Below, piece by piece: positions 1 through 5,299 of a DNA stretch of 6,274 nt; position 1 is the first letter of the stretch; every line of letters starts with the position of its first letter. This DNA comes from Ectopseudomonas composti (GTDB lineage Bacteria > Pseudomonadota > Gammaproteobacteria > Pseudomonadales > Pseudomonadaceae): NCBI GenBank assembly GCA_946886245.1, contig CAMPIF010000272.1, positions 1 through 6,274 on the forward strand, in the 5' to 3' direction. The notes under the pieces were generated by a model. It was given only the letters and a program-made list of their open reading frames with translations. It had not been told where the DNA came from and searched no databases. Both the position numbers and the translations under genes were made by a program.

Positions 1-627
1 AGCGTGGTCTACCAGCCGCCGTTCGACAGCCCCTACTACAGCGGCATCAACCCCTACGCCCTGGGTTTTGCCATGTACCGCGACATCCGCCGCATCTGCG
101 AAAACCCCACCGAAGAGGACAAGCGCTGGTTCCCGGACATTGCCGGCAGCGACTGGCTGACCACGCTCAAGTTCGCCATGAACAGCTTCAAGGACGAGAG
201 CTTCATCCTGCAGTTCCTCTCGCCCAAGGTGATTCGCGACTTCAAGCTGTTCGGCATCCTCGACGACGACCAGAAGGACGAACTGCTGGTGCCGGCCATT
301 CATGACGAACCGGGTTATCGCACCATCCGCGAACTGCTCGCCGCGCAGTACAACCTGGGCAACCGCGAGCCCAACGTGCAGATCTGGAACATCGACCGCC
401 GTGGCGACCGCTCGCTGACCTTGCGCCATCAGCAGCACGACCGCAAACCACTGGGCGACTCCACCGGCGAGGTGCTCAAGCACCTGCACCGGCTGTGGGG
501 CTTCGACATTCACCTGGAGGTCTGTCAGGGCGACCAGTTGATCACCACGCAGCATGTACCACCGCGCGGCAGCTCGGAGAACGACAGCGAATACCCGAGG
601 CTGGACCTGATCATTCCGCCGATCTGA
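1..627 (+). CDS. ycgB: SpoVR/YcgB-family protein, C-terminal part (5' end outside window)
   Basis: The reading frame is open from the first base (AGC, Ser) to TGA at 625-627, giving about 208 residues of a protein that in this family is usually around 500 residues, so the N-terminal half or more is missing to the left. The visible part carries features I associate with SpoVR-family proteins: a PYYSGINPYALGFAMYRDI stretch near the left edge, then a WFPDIAG segment and the FKLFGILDDD region, and a C-terminal domain ending in DLIIPPI. SpoVR was named for a role in spore cortex formation in Bacillus. The homologue in non-sporing Gram-negatives (YcgB in E. coli) is usually encoded with a PrkA-type kinase (YeaG) and a YeaH/DUF444 protein and has been linked to stress and starvation, but its biochemical role is unclear. 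I would expect yeaG and yeaH homologues upstream. It is probably cytoplasmic; no membrane segment is visible. Family assignment is confident, function is not. Confidence 0.9.
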   Translation, partial: SVVYQPPFDSPYYSGINPYALGFAMYRDIRRICENPTEEDKRWFPDIAGSDWLTTLKFAMNSFKDESFILQFLSPKVIRDFKLFGILDDDQKDELLVPAIHDEPGYRTIRELLAAQYNLGNREPNVQIWNIDRRGDRSLTLRHQQHDRKPLGDSTGEVLKHLHRLWGFDIHLEVCQGDQLITTQHVPPRGSSENDSEYPRLDLIIPPI

Positions 628-680
628 TCGGCATCTGCAGCACGCCCGTCTGCCGATCATGGCCACGCCTTAAGCGTGGC
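625..680 (+). other. Two tandem hairpins in the ycgB-cca gap, possible weak terminator
   Basis: TGATCGGCA (625-633) is a perfect 9-base inverted repeat of TGCCGATCA (651-659) with a 17-base loop, and the first arm begins with the TGA stop codon of the SpoVR-family gene. Directly after it, GCCACGC (662-668) pairs with GCGTGGC (674-680) around a CTTAA loop. Neither hairpin is followed by a T-run, so a classical intrinsic terminator is not shown. They may slow decay of the upstream mRNA or attenuate read-through into cca. The rest of the gap to 735 holds only a TATCCT at 707-712 without a convincing -35 box, and the cca ribosome binding site. Confidence 0.35.
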
Positions 681-723
681 AGGACACGCCCTGCCCCGAT
701 CTTCGGTATCCTCTGCGCTCAGT

Positions 724-730
724 GGAGGAA
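724..730 (+). promoter_or_regulatory. Ribosome binding site that sets the cca start
   Basis: GGAGGAA at 724-730 is a strong Shine-Dalgarno sequence five bases before the ATG at 736. It settles the start against an in-frame upstream codon at 676, which would add 20 residues with no family similarity and lies inside the hairpin at 662-680. Confidence 0.85.
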
Positions 731-735
731 CACAC

Positions 736-1965
736 ATGCAGATCTACACAGTCGGCGGCGCGGTACGCGATCGCCTGCTCGGCCGGCCCGTCAGTGAAGT
801 GGACTGGGTGGTGGTTGGCGCCAGCGCCGAACAGATGCAAGAACTCGGCTACCGCCCGGTGGGCGCCGACTTTCCGGTGTTCCTGCATCCGCAGACGGGC
901 GACGAATACGCACTGGCCCGCACCGAGCGCAAGAGCGGGCGCGGCTATGGCGGCTTCACCTTCCACGCCAGCCCCGAGGTCACGCTGGAACAAGACCTGA
1001 TCCGCCGCGACCTGACCGTCAACGCCATGGCCGAGGACGACCAGGGCAACCTGATCGATCCTTATGGCGGCCAGCAAGATCTTGAAGCCCGCGTCCTGCG
1101 CCACGTATCGCCGGCCTTCGCCGAAGATCCGCTGCGCGTCCTGCGCGTGGCCCGCTTCGCCGCGCGCTATGCGCCGCTCGGTTTCAGCGTCGCGCCAGAA
1201 ACCCTGGCGCTGATGCGTCAATTGGCCGAATCCGGCGAGCTGGCCCACCTCACAGCCGAGCGCAGCTGGAAGGAAATATCCCGCGCCCTGATGGAGCCAC
1301 GCCCGGACGTGTTCGTCCAGGTGCTGCGCGACTGCGGCGCGCTGGCCGCCCTGCTGCCCGAAGTCGACGCTCTGTTCGGTGTGCCGCAACCGCAAGCGCA
1401 CCATCCGGAAATCGATACCGGCGTGCATGTGCTGAGCGTGCTGCGCCAGTGTGCGGAGCACGACCAGCCGCTGAACGTGCGCTGGGGCTGCCTGCTGCAT
1501 GACGTCGGCAAAGGCCTGACACCGGAGGCCGAATGGCCACGGCATATCGCCCACGAGCCCAAAGGCCTGCCACTGATCCAGGCGATCAACGAGCGCTGCA
1601 AGGCACCGCGCGACTGCGCCGAGCTGGCAATGCTGGTCGGCGAGTTCCATACCCATGGCCATCGCGCGCTGGAGTTGCGCCCCTCGACACTGCTGGAACT
1701 GCTGCAACGCTTCGACGTGTTTCGCCGCCCGCAGCGCTTCGCCGAATTCGTCGCAGCCTGCGAGATGGATGCGCGCGGTCGCCTGGGCCTGGAGCAACGC
1801 GACTACCCGCAGGCCGCTTACCTGCTGGGCGCCGCCGAGGCTGCCCGGCAAGTGCCGGTCAAACCGCTATTGGAGAAAGGATTCAAGGGTGCGGAGCTGG
1901 GCGAGGCGCTCAATCGCGAGCGCCTGCACGCGCTCAAGGCCTACAAAGCGCAGCACGCCTCGTAG
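736..1965 (+). CDS. cca: Multifunctional CCA protein: tRNA nucleotidyltransferase with HD domain
   Basis: This 409-residue protein is the class II CCA-adding enzyme, which builds or repairs the 3' CCA end of tRNAs from CTP and ATP in the cytoplasm. Length fits the gammaproteobacterial form (about 410). The N-terminal nucleotidyltransferase head shows GGAVRD (residues 7-12) and the metal-binding pair E21/D23 in PVSEVDW; the E. coli sequence as I remember it has Asp at the first position. [10 protein letters not shown] (90-99) and [12 protein letters not shown] (130-141), with R137 and R140, form the nucleotide-selection part. The C-terminal half is an HD phosphohydrolase domain with H231 and the H255-D256 pair in LLHDVGKG. 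In E. coli this domain gives metal-dependent phosphatase and 2',3'-cyclic phosphodiesterase activity, and the intact motif predicts the same here. The start at 736 is supported by GGAGG just upstream. The TAG stop (1963-1965) lies inside a REP repeat. Confidence 0.97.
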   Translation: MQIYTVGGAVRDRLLGRPVSEVDWVVVGASAEQMQELGYRPVGADFPVFLHPQTGDEYALARTERKSGRGYGGFTFHASPEVTLEQDLIRRDLTVNAMAEDDQGNLIDPYGGQQDLEARVLRHVSPAFAEDPLRVLRVARFAARYAPLGFSVAPETLALMRQLAESGELAHLTAERSWKEISRALMEPRPDVFVQVLRDCGALAALLPEVDALFGVPQPQAHHPEIDTGVHVLSVLRQCAEHDQPLNVRWGCLLHDVGKGLTPEAEWPRHIAHEPKGLPLIQAINERCKAPRDCAELAMLVGEFHTHGHRALELRPSTLLELLQRFDVFRRPQRFAEFVAACEMDARGRLGLEQRDYPQAAYLLGAAEAARQVPVKPLLEKGFKGAELGEALNRERLHALKAYKAQHAS

Positions 1966-2040
1966 GAGCGGCTGGGCGGCATTCCGCTTCAGCCGCGAAA
2001 CTCCGCGGCACGCCTTTTCGCGGATAAATCCGCTCCTACC
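1961..2040. repeat. REP pair of the GTAGGAGCGG type between cca and folK-like gene
   Basis: Two inverted GTAG-headed elements face each other. The left one starts CGTAGGAGCGGC (1961-1972) and ends TTCAGCCGCGA (1988-1998), with 15 extra bases between (1973-1987) that are absent from the copy after plsY; the extra bases include a small GCGG-CATT-CCGC hairpin. The right one, read on the minus strand from 2039, is GTAGGAGCGGATTTATCCGC, whose GCGGAT/ATCCGC arms form a hairpin. This is the usual REP layout of a GTAG head followed by a short imperfect palindrome, here paired as in a REPIN/BIME. There is no transposase nearby; such repeats are moved by RAYT proteins encoded elsewhere. The left head overlaps the cca stop codon. 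Confidence 0.85.
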
Positions 2041-2054
2041 GATCAACGCCAACC

Positions 2055-2118
2055 CGTAGCCCGGATGCAATCCGGGACATTCCCAGCGTCCGTTCTCCCG
2101 GATTTCATCCGGGCTACG
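2055..2118. repeat. REP pair of the GTAGCCCGGAT type, overlapping the folK-like gene's end
   Basis: The arm at 2055-2077 begins CGTAGCCCGGATGCAATC and contains the hairpin CCCGGAT-GCA-ATCCGGG. The arm at 2096-2118 is its inverted copy with one mismatch in 23 bases. They are separated by 18 bases. The family differs from the neighbouring GTAGGAGCGG pair but shares the GTAG head. The second arm runs into the folK-like gene, whose TAG stop on the minus strand (2116-2114) is the TAG of the head. The convergent cca/folK gap is almost wholly made of these two pairs, which may act as a bidirectional transcription barrier, though no T-run is present. Confidence 0.85.
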
Positions 2119-2647
2119 CAGGGCGCGTCTGTAGCAACTCAGTTGGCGTCAGTTCGACACCGCGCCACTGGAAGGCCGCCGGCCAGAGCTGCTGATCGAT
2201 CTGCGCCGACGCCCACAGCTCGGCGAACGAACGGCCATCGACCGGATGACACGCCTCGGGAGCCAGCAATGCCAGCGGCCAGAGCACGAAGGCGTTCTTG
2301 AGAATTTCCGCGCGCGGCAGGATCAGGCCGTTGAAATTGCCGACCTGCTCGCCATACAGCAGCACGTCGATGTCCAGCGGCAAGCCCTTGCGGTCCGGCG
2401 CATAGCGGCCATTGTCGGCCTCGATGAATTTCAGCCGGCGATCCAACTCCAAAAGCGGCAGCTCCGTCTCGCCCACCACCACCAGATTGAAGAAATTGCC
2501 GCTCTTGATGCCCACGGCATGGCTCTCGAACACCGGCGAGCAGCGCATGTCGATGAGCAACACCGTCAGCGCATCGAGGCCCGCGACGAGATGAGCCTCG
2601 CGCTCGATATTGCTGCCGAGGCCGAGAAAGACCCGAGTCAGAGGCAT
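2114..2647 (-). CDS. folK: HPPK-like protein (FolK family), divergent at ATP-binding residues
   Basis: The 177-residue product belongs to the 6-hydroxymethyl-7,8-dihydropterin pyrophosphokinase family: FLGLGSN near the N-terminus (7-13), SGNFFNLVV (49-57), LDIDVLLYG (91-99) with both metal aspartates D92 and D94, and FVLWPLALLAPE (120-131). Compared with E. coli FolK from memory, the conserved Arg three residues before the first Asp is Leu89, the His-Tyr after the core is R112-A113, and the Arg that follows is an Asn, so the usual HPPK signature is broken. Known HPPK pyrophosphorylates the pterin with ATP in folate synthesis. Whether this copy still does so is open. I recall that pseudomonads carry a second, canonical folK near pcnB/panB, which would make this a paralogue; the symbol is therefore a family label. 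It starts at ATG 2647, overlapping the folB stop by 10 bases, which suggests translational coupling. Its stop lies in a REP element. Confidence 0.88.
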   Translation of the reverse strand: MPLTRVFLGLGSNIEREAHLVAGLDALTVLLIDMRCSPVFESHAVGIKSGNFFNLVVVGETELPLLELDRRLKFIEADNGRYAPDRKGLPLDIDVLLYGEQVGNFNGLILPRAEILKNAFVLWPLALLAPEACHPVDGRSFAELWASAQIDQQLWPAAFQWRGVELTPTELLQTRPA

Positions 2648-2994
2648 CCGCGCTCGATCTCCACGCCCACGCCACCGCGTGCGGCTGGCACCGCGCCGGG
2701 CTTGGTCAGCTTCAGACGCATCCAGGGAATGTTGAATTCGTCCATCAGGACCTGCACCAGCCGTTCGGCGAAGGTCTCGACCAGAATGAACTGCGACTCG
2801 GCGGCGAAGGCCTGAATGCGCGTGGACACGCTGGCGTAGTCGAGCGCCAGGTTGAGGTCGTCACCGGCCGCCGCCGGGCGGTTGTCCCAGCCCATCTGCA
2901 GGTCCAGACGCAGGCACTGGCGAATGTCGCGCTCCCAATCGTAGGCGCCGATCACCGTGTCGACTTCCAGCCCCTCGATAAATACTCTGTCCAC
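2638..2994 (-). CDS. folB: Dihydroneopterin aldolase
   Basis: FolB converts 7,8-dihydroneopterin to 6-hydroxymethyl-7,8-dihydropterin and glycolaldehyde, the step just before HPPK in folate synthesis, and can epimerise to dihydromonapterin. With the GTG start at 2994 the protein has 118 residues beginning MDRVFIEGLEV, which is the usual N-terminus and length for the family. Visible functional residues are E21 in GAYDWE (pterin side), Y53 in LDYASVS, E73 in LVETFAE, and K98 in KLTKPGAV, which corresponds to the catalytic lysine. In-frame GTGs at 3012 and 3000 are possible starts, but GGAGAG at 3005-3000 sits five bases before 2994 and supports the shorter form. It is the first gene of a two-gene minus-strand unit with the folK-like gene and is divergent from plsY. 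I see no clear promoter for it. Confidence 0.95.
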   Translation of the reverse strand: MDRVFIEGLEVDTVIGAYDWERDIRQCLRLDLQMGWDNRPAAAGDDLNLALDYASVSTRIQAFAAESQFILVETFAERLVQVLMDEFNIPWMRLKLTKPGAVPAARGGVGVEIERGCL

Positions 2995-2999
2995 CCGCA

Positions 3000-3005
3000 C
3001 TCTCC
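3000..3005 (-). promoter_or_regulatory. Ribosome binding site supporting the folB start at 2994
   Basis: On the minus strand GGAGAG reads from 3005 to 3000, five bases before GTG at 2994-2992. The upstream GTG at 3000 would overlap it, and the GTG at 3012 has no purine-rich site at a proper distance (the nearest GAGG is about 15 bases away). Confidence 0.6.
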
Positions 3006-3010
3006 GCGCC

Positions 3011-3039
3011 ACGACAAGGGCGCTGCACCTCGTTAGAAT
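3011..3039 (+). promoter_or_regulatory. Likely sigma-70 promoter of plsY
   Basis: ACGACA (3011-3016, 4 of 6 consensus bases) is followed after exactly 17 bases by TAGAAT (3034-3039, 5 of 6). Transcription would begin near 3046 and give a leader of about 24 bases to the plsY ATG at 3070. The -35 box lies just upstream of the folB start on the other strand. Confidence 0.6.
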
Positions 3040-3069
3040 CGGGCCACCCCATGCCCTGGAATGGCCACC

Positions 3070-3639
3070 ATGTTCTGGCTTCTGGCAATCCTTGCCTACC
3101 TGCTCGGTTCGCTGTCCTTCGCCATCCTGCTCAGCCGACTCGCTGGCAGGCCAGACCCGCGCGCCAGCGGCTCGGGCAACCCCGGCGCCACCAACATGCT
3201 GCGCGTGGCCGGCAAGAAGCTCGCCGTGATGACGCTGATCGGCGACCTGCTCAAGGGCCTGCTACCGATCCTGATCGCCAAGCTGCTCGGCCTCAGCCTG
3301 CACCAACAGGCCTGGATCGGCCTGGCGGCCGTCGTCGGCCATCTTTACCCACTGTACTTCCGCTTTCGTGGCGGCAAGGGCGTGGCCACTGCCGCCGGCA
3401 TGCTGCTCGGCCTCTACCCACCAGCCGCCTTGCTCGCCCTGGCAGCCTGGGCCCTGGTATTCCTGCTGACCCGCACCAGCTCGCTGGCCTCGCTGATCGC
3501 CACACCGCTGACGCTACCGCTGCTGGCCTGGCAGCAACCGGCTGCCTTGCTGCCGGTCTGCGTGCTGGCCGGGCTGATCGTCTGGCGCCACCGCAACAAT
3601 CTGCGTGATCTGTTCGCCGGCCGCGAGCGGCGCTTTTGA
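3070..3639 (+). CDS. plsY: Acyl-phosphate:glycerol-3-phosphate acyltransferase, membrane protein
   Basis: PlsY transfers the acyl chain from acyl-phosphate (made by PlsX) to the 1-position of glycerol 3-phosphate, giving lysophosphatidic acid at the inner membrane. From the ATG at 3070 it has 189 residues, the length I recall for Pseudomonas PlsY. Several hydrophobic membrane segments are visible, at roughly residues 2-22, 51-73, 80-97, 108-133 and 139-172. The three conserved cytoplasmic motifs are present: [13 protein letters not shown] (33-45), [18 protein letters not shown] (90-107, with the glycine-rich GGKG) and the basic [13 protein letters not shown] at the C-terminus (174-186). An ATG at 3061 in the same frame would add three residues, but the weak GGA at 3058-3060 touches it and is correctly spaced (nine bases) for 3070. 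It is divergent from folB, a common arrangement in gammaproteobacteria, and converges on tsaD. Confidence 0.95.
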   Translation: MFWLLAILAYLLGSLSFAILLSRLAGRPDPRASGSGNPGATNMLRVAGKKLAVMTLIGDLLKGLLPILIAKLLGLSLHQQAWIGLAAVVGHLYPLYFRFRGGKGVATAAGMLLGLYPPAALLALAAWALVFLLTRTSSLASLIATPLTLPLLAWQQPAALLPVCVLAGLIVWRHRNNLRDLFAGRERRF

Positions 3640-3644
3640 ATAAC

Positions 3645-3695
3645 CCGTAGGAGCGGCTTCAGCCGCGATTTTCGCGGCTGAAGCCGCTCCTACGG
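3645..3695. repeat. Perfectly palindromic REP pair between plsY and tsaD
   Basis: A 24-base arm (3645-3668) is matched exactly by its inverted copy (3672-3695) around a TTT loop. Each arm has the GTAGGAGCGG head and an internal GCGGCT-TC-AGCCGC hairpin, the same family as the pair after cca. Lying 5 bases after the plsY stop and 13 bases past the tsaD stop, it could form a very stable hairpin in both converging transcripts and protect or end them. There is no T-run on either side, so it is not a textbook intrinsic terminator. Confidence 0.9.
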
Positions 3696-3708
3696 TACAT
3701 GCGTTTCG

Positions 3709-4734
3709 TTAAATCGCCGGCAGCGACTCCATCGGCCAGCGCGCCTGTACCTTGATCGCCAGATCCTCATGCTGCCCGGCCAGCAAACGCTGGCACCCGG
3801 CGTAGGCGATCATCGCGCCGTTGTCGGTGCAGAAGCGTGGCCGCGCGTAGAACACCTTGCCCTTCATCTCGCCCAGCATGCGCTCCAGATGCTCGCGCAG
3901 CGCCTTGTTGGCACTCACGCCACCGGCGATCACCAGGCTGTTCAGCCCGCTCTGCTTGAGCGCGCGCTTGCACTTGATGGTCAGAGTCTCGACCACCGCC
4001 TGCTGGAAGGCCAGCGCGATGTCGCGACGGGCTTGGTCGAGGTCGTCACCGTTGTCGCGGCATTGCTGCCAGGTATTAAGCGCAAAGGTCTTGAGGCCGC
4101 TGAAGCTGAAATCCAGCCCCGGCCGATCGGTCATCGGCCTGGGGAAAACGAAACGCCCCGGCGTGCCCTGCTCCGCCAGCTTGGCGATCTCCGGGCCGCC
4201 CGGATAATTCAGGCCCATCAGCTTGGCAGTCTTGTCGAAGGCCTCACCGGCAGCGTCGTCCAGCGACTCGCCGAGCAACTGGTACTGGCCGATGCCATCG
4301 ACGCGCACCAACTGGGTGTGGCCACCGGACACCAGCAAGGCGACGAACGGAAAGGCCGGCGGCTGCTCTTCCAGCATCGGCGCCAGCAGGTGACCTTCCA
4401 TATGGTGCACGCCGACGGCCGGCACGCCCCAGGCAAATGCCAGCGCCTGGGCGCAGGAGGCGCCGACCAGCAGCGCACCGACCAGGCCTGGGCCTGCCGT
4501 GTAGGCCAGTGCGTCGATGTCGCTGGCCTGCTTGCCGGCCTCATCCAGCACCTGGCGGATCAGCGGCAGCATGCGCTTGACGTGATCGCGCGAGGCCAGT
4601 TCCGGCACCACGCCGCCGTAGACGCGATGCAGGTCGATCTGGCTGAACAGGGCGTCAGCCAGCAGGCCGCGCTCGCTGTCATAGAGCGCGACGCCGGTTT
4701 CATCGCAGGAGGTTTCCAATCCCAGTACGAGCAT
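3709..4734 (-). CDS. tsaD: tRNA t6A37 synthesis subunit TsaD (Gcp/YgjD/Kae1 family)
   Basis: TsaD, with TsaB and TsaE, transfers the threonylcarbamoyl group made by TsaC from threonylcarbamoyl-AMP to A37 of ANN-decoding tRNAs. It is cytoplasmic and usually essential. From the ATG at 4734 it has 341 residues, the usual family length, with the expected N-terminus [19 protein letters not shown]. Metal-binding residues H111 and H115 ([12 protein letters not shown]) and D304 (CTDNGAMIA) are present, as are the nucleotide-binding motifs SGGHTQL (136-142), [10 protein letters not shown] (159-168) and [10 protein letters not shown] (271-280). An in-frame ATG at 4767 would add 11 residues that do not fit the family and was rejected. 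An AAGG about ten bases before 4734 is the only ribosome binding site, a weak one. It is divergent from rpsU, the same pairing as in E. coli, where the neighbour is the gene for ribosomal protein S21. Confidence 0.97.
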   Translation of the reverse strand: MLVLGLETSCDETGVALYDSERGLLADALFSQIDLHRVYGGVVPELASRDHVKRMLPLIRQVLDEAGKQASDIDALAYTAGPGLVGALLVGASCAQALAFAWGVPAVGVHHMEGHLLAPMLEEQPPAFPFVALLVSGGHTQLVRVDGIGQYQLLGESLDDAAGEAFDKTAKLMGLNYPGGPEIAKLAEQGTPGRFVFPRPMTDRPGLDFSFSGLKTFALNTWQQCRDNGDDLDQARRDIALAFQQAVVETLTIKCKRALKQSGLNSLVIAGGVSANKALREHLERMLGEMKGKVFYARPRFCTDNGAMIAYAGCQRLLAGQHEDLAIKVQARWPMESLPAI

Positions 4735-4775
4735 GGAGCTTGAGCCTTGATTTGCCGCGTGGAACAAAGGCGCGC

Positions 4776-4804
4776 ATGATAAGCGCCGCCCGGCGGAGCG
4801 GCCA
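4776..4804 (-). promoter_or_regulatory. Weak candidate promoter for tsaD
   Basis: On the minus strand TATCAT (4781-4776) is a good -10 box, but the hexamer 17 bases upstream, TGGCCG (4804-4799), matches the -35 consensus in only three positions. The -10 lies in the middle of a short inverted repeat, GGCGC (4769-4773) and GCGCC (4783-4787). Either an activator is used or the true promoter is elsewhere in the 203-base tsaD-rpsU gap. Confidence 0.3.
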
Positions 4805-4825
4805 GCGCTTTTCGATCAGAGGCCT

Positions 4826-4854
4826 TTGCATTCCTCGGCTCGAGGGGGTAACAT
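4826..4854 (+). promoter_or_regulatory. Sigma-70 promoter of rpsU
   Basis: TTGCAT (4826-4831) and TAACAT (4849-4854) are separated by 17 bases, the ideal spacing, with 4 of 6 and 4 of 6 consensus matches. Start of transcription would be near 4861, leaving a leader of about 76 bases before rpsU. The leader ends in a GAAGG site; I found no strong hairpin in it. Confidence 0.65.
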
Positions 4855-4937
4855 CCGCAACCCTTAAAAACCGACGCAACCCGAGCCATTTGCCGGGAGC
4901 GCGTTGAACACCGGTAATTAACGAAGGTACGACCTGG

Positions 4938-5153
4938 ATGCCAGCCGTCAAAGTTAAAGAGAACGAACCCTTCGACGTAGCCCTGCGTCGTTTCAAGCGC
5001 TCCTGCGAGAAAGCCGGCGTACTGGCTGAAGTCCGTAGCCGCGAATTCTACGAAAAGCCGACCGCTGAGCGTAAGCGCAAGGCCGCTGCCGCTGTTAAGC
5101 GTCACGCCAAGAAAGTGCAGCGCGAACAGCGTCGCAGCGTCCGCCTGTACTAA
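4938..5153 (+). CDS. rpsU: Small ribosomal subunit protein S21 (bS21)
   Basis: The 71-residue, strongly basic protein [20 protein letters not shown]... ending RRSVRLY is a full-length S21, recognisable throughout, including the [14 protein letters not shown] helix (16-29) and the Lys/Arg-rich C-terminal helix. S21 is a late-assembling 30S protein near the anti-Shine-Dalgarno end of 16S rRNA and helps initiation on natural mRNAs. GAAGG at 4923-4927 is ten bases before the ATG. It is the first gene of the macromolecular synthesis operon (rpsU-dnaG-rpoD), separated here from dnaG by 146 bases that hold a terminator and a possible second promoter. That arrangement would give much more S21 than primase, as known in E. 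coli. Codon use is typical of a highly expressed gene (for example CGT for Arg in several places, GAA for Glu), unlike the GC-ending codons of its neighbours. Confidence 0.98.
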   Translation: MPAVKVKENEPFDVALRRFKRSCEKAGVLAEVRSREFYEKPTAERKRKAAAAVKRHAKKVQREQRRSVRLY

Positions 5154-5173
5154 TACCGTACACGCAACGCTCG

Positions 5174-5197
5174 AATGCCCGGCTCTGGCCGGGCATT
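5174..5197 (+). other. Strong hairpin just after rpsU
   Basis: AATGCCCGGC (5174-5183) pairs perfectly with GCCGGGCATT (5188-5197) around TCTG. It begins 20 bases after the rpsU stop. It is followed by GCATTTGAAA rather than a T-run, so by itself it is more likely a 3' stabilising hairpin or part of a double terminator with the next one. Confidence 0.6.
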
Positions 5198-5204
5198 GCA
5201 TTTG

Positions 5205-5251
5205 AAAGACTCCGCCTCGCGCTTCAGCGAGTGAGCGGAGTTTTTGCTTTT
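5205..5251 (+). terminator. Rho-independent terminator between rpsU and dnaG
   Basis: ACTCCGC (5209-5215) pairs with GCGGAGT (5235-5241), and inside it CTCGC (5216-5220) pairs with GCGAG (5227-5231), leaving a three-base bulge TGA. The stem is followed directly by TTTTTGCTTTT (5241-5251). A-rich bases before the stem can pair with the first T residues. It is the best intrinsic terminator in the window. In E. coli an internal terminator at this place makes most transcripts stop after rpsU and lets a fraction continue into dnaG and rpoD; the same attenuating role is inferred here. Confidence 0.85.
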
Positions 5252-5261
5252 CTACCCATCG

Positions 5262-5291
5262 TTGTCCCGCGCTTGCGCCGGGCAGTATGCT
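5262..5291 (+). promoter_or_regulatory. Candidate promoter directly before dnaG
   Basis: TTGTCC (5262-5267) and TATGCT (5286-5291) are 18 bases apart and match 4 of 6 consensus bases each. Transcription would begin near 5298, only about two bases before the dnaG ATG, giving an almost leaderless mRNA. It lies just after the rpsU terminator and would make dnaG partly independent of rpsU read-through. Confidence 0.4.
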
Positions 5292-5299
5292 GAGCGCCT

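Noticed and set aside
676..735. Extended N-terminus for Cca from an upstream start at 676
   Set aside because: The extra 20 residues are unlike the family, and GGAGG is perfectly placed for the ATG at 736.
736..804. Glu instead of Asp at position 21 of Cca as a sign of lost activity
   Set aside because: Asp to Glu is conservative, all other catalytic residues are intact, and I believe Glu is common at this position in related enzymes, so it is not evidence of a defect.
670..1851. Long open frame of 393 codons on the minus strand, antisense to cca
   Set aside because: It mirrors the codon pattern of a confirmed gene in GC-rich DNA, has no ribosome binding site or recognisable domain, and its translation is low-complexity Ala/Gln/Arg/Gly-rich.
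1961..2118. CRISPR-like array or insertion sequence in the cca/folK gap
   Set aside because: The repeats are inverted pairs of two different REP families with hairpins, not direct repeats with even spacers, and there is no transposase or flanking target duplication.
2246..2815. Open frame of 189 codons on the plus strand across the folK-like gene and folB
   Set aside because: Both minus-strand genes are clear by homology; the plus frame crosses their boundary and has no gene-like start.
2995..3012. Longer FolB starting at GTG 3012
   Set aside because: No ribosome binding site at a suitable distance, and the family N-terminus MDRVFIEGL matches the start at 2994.
3769..4743. Open frame of 324 codons on the plus strand, antisense to tsaD
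   Set aside because: It is a shadow of tsaD, which has all its family motifs; the antisense translation shows no known fold or motif.
4560..5201. Minus-strand frame of 213 codons running through rpsU, the intergenic region and into tsaD
   Set aside because: It covers the rpsU promoter and coding region in antisense and enters tsaD in the wrong frame; no support other than being open.
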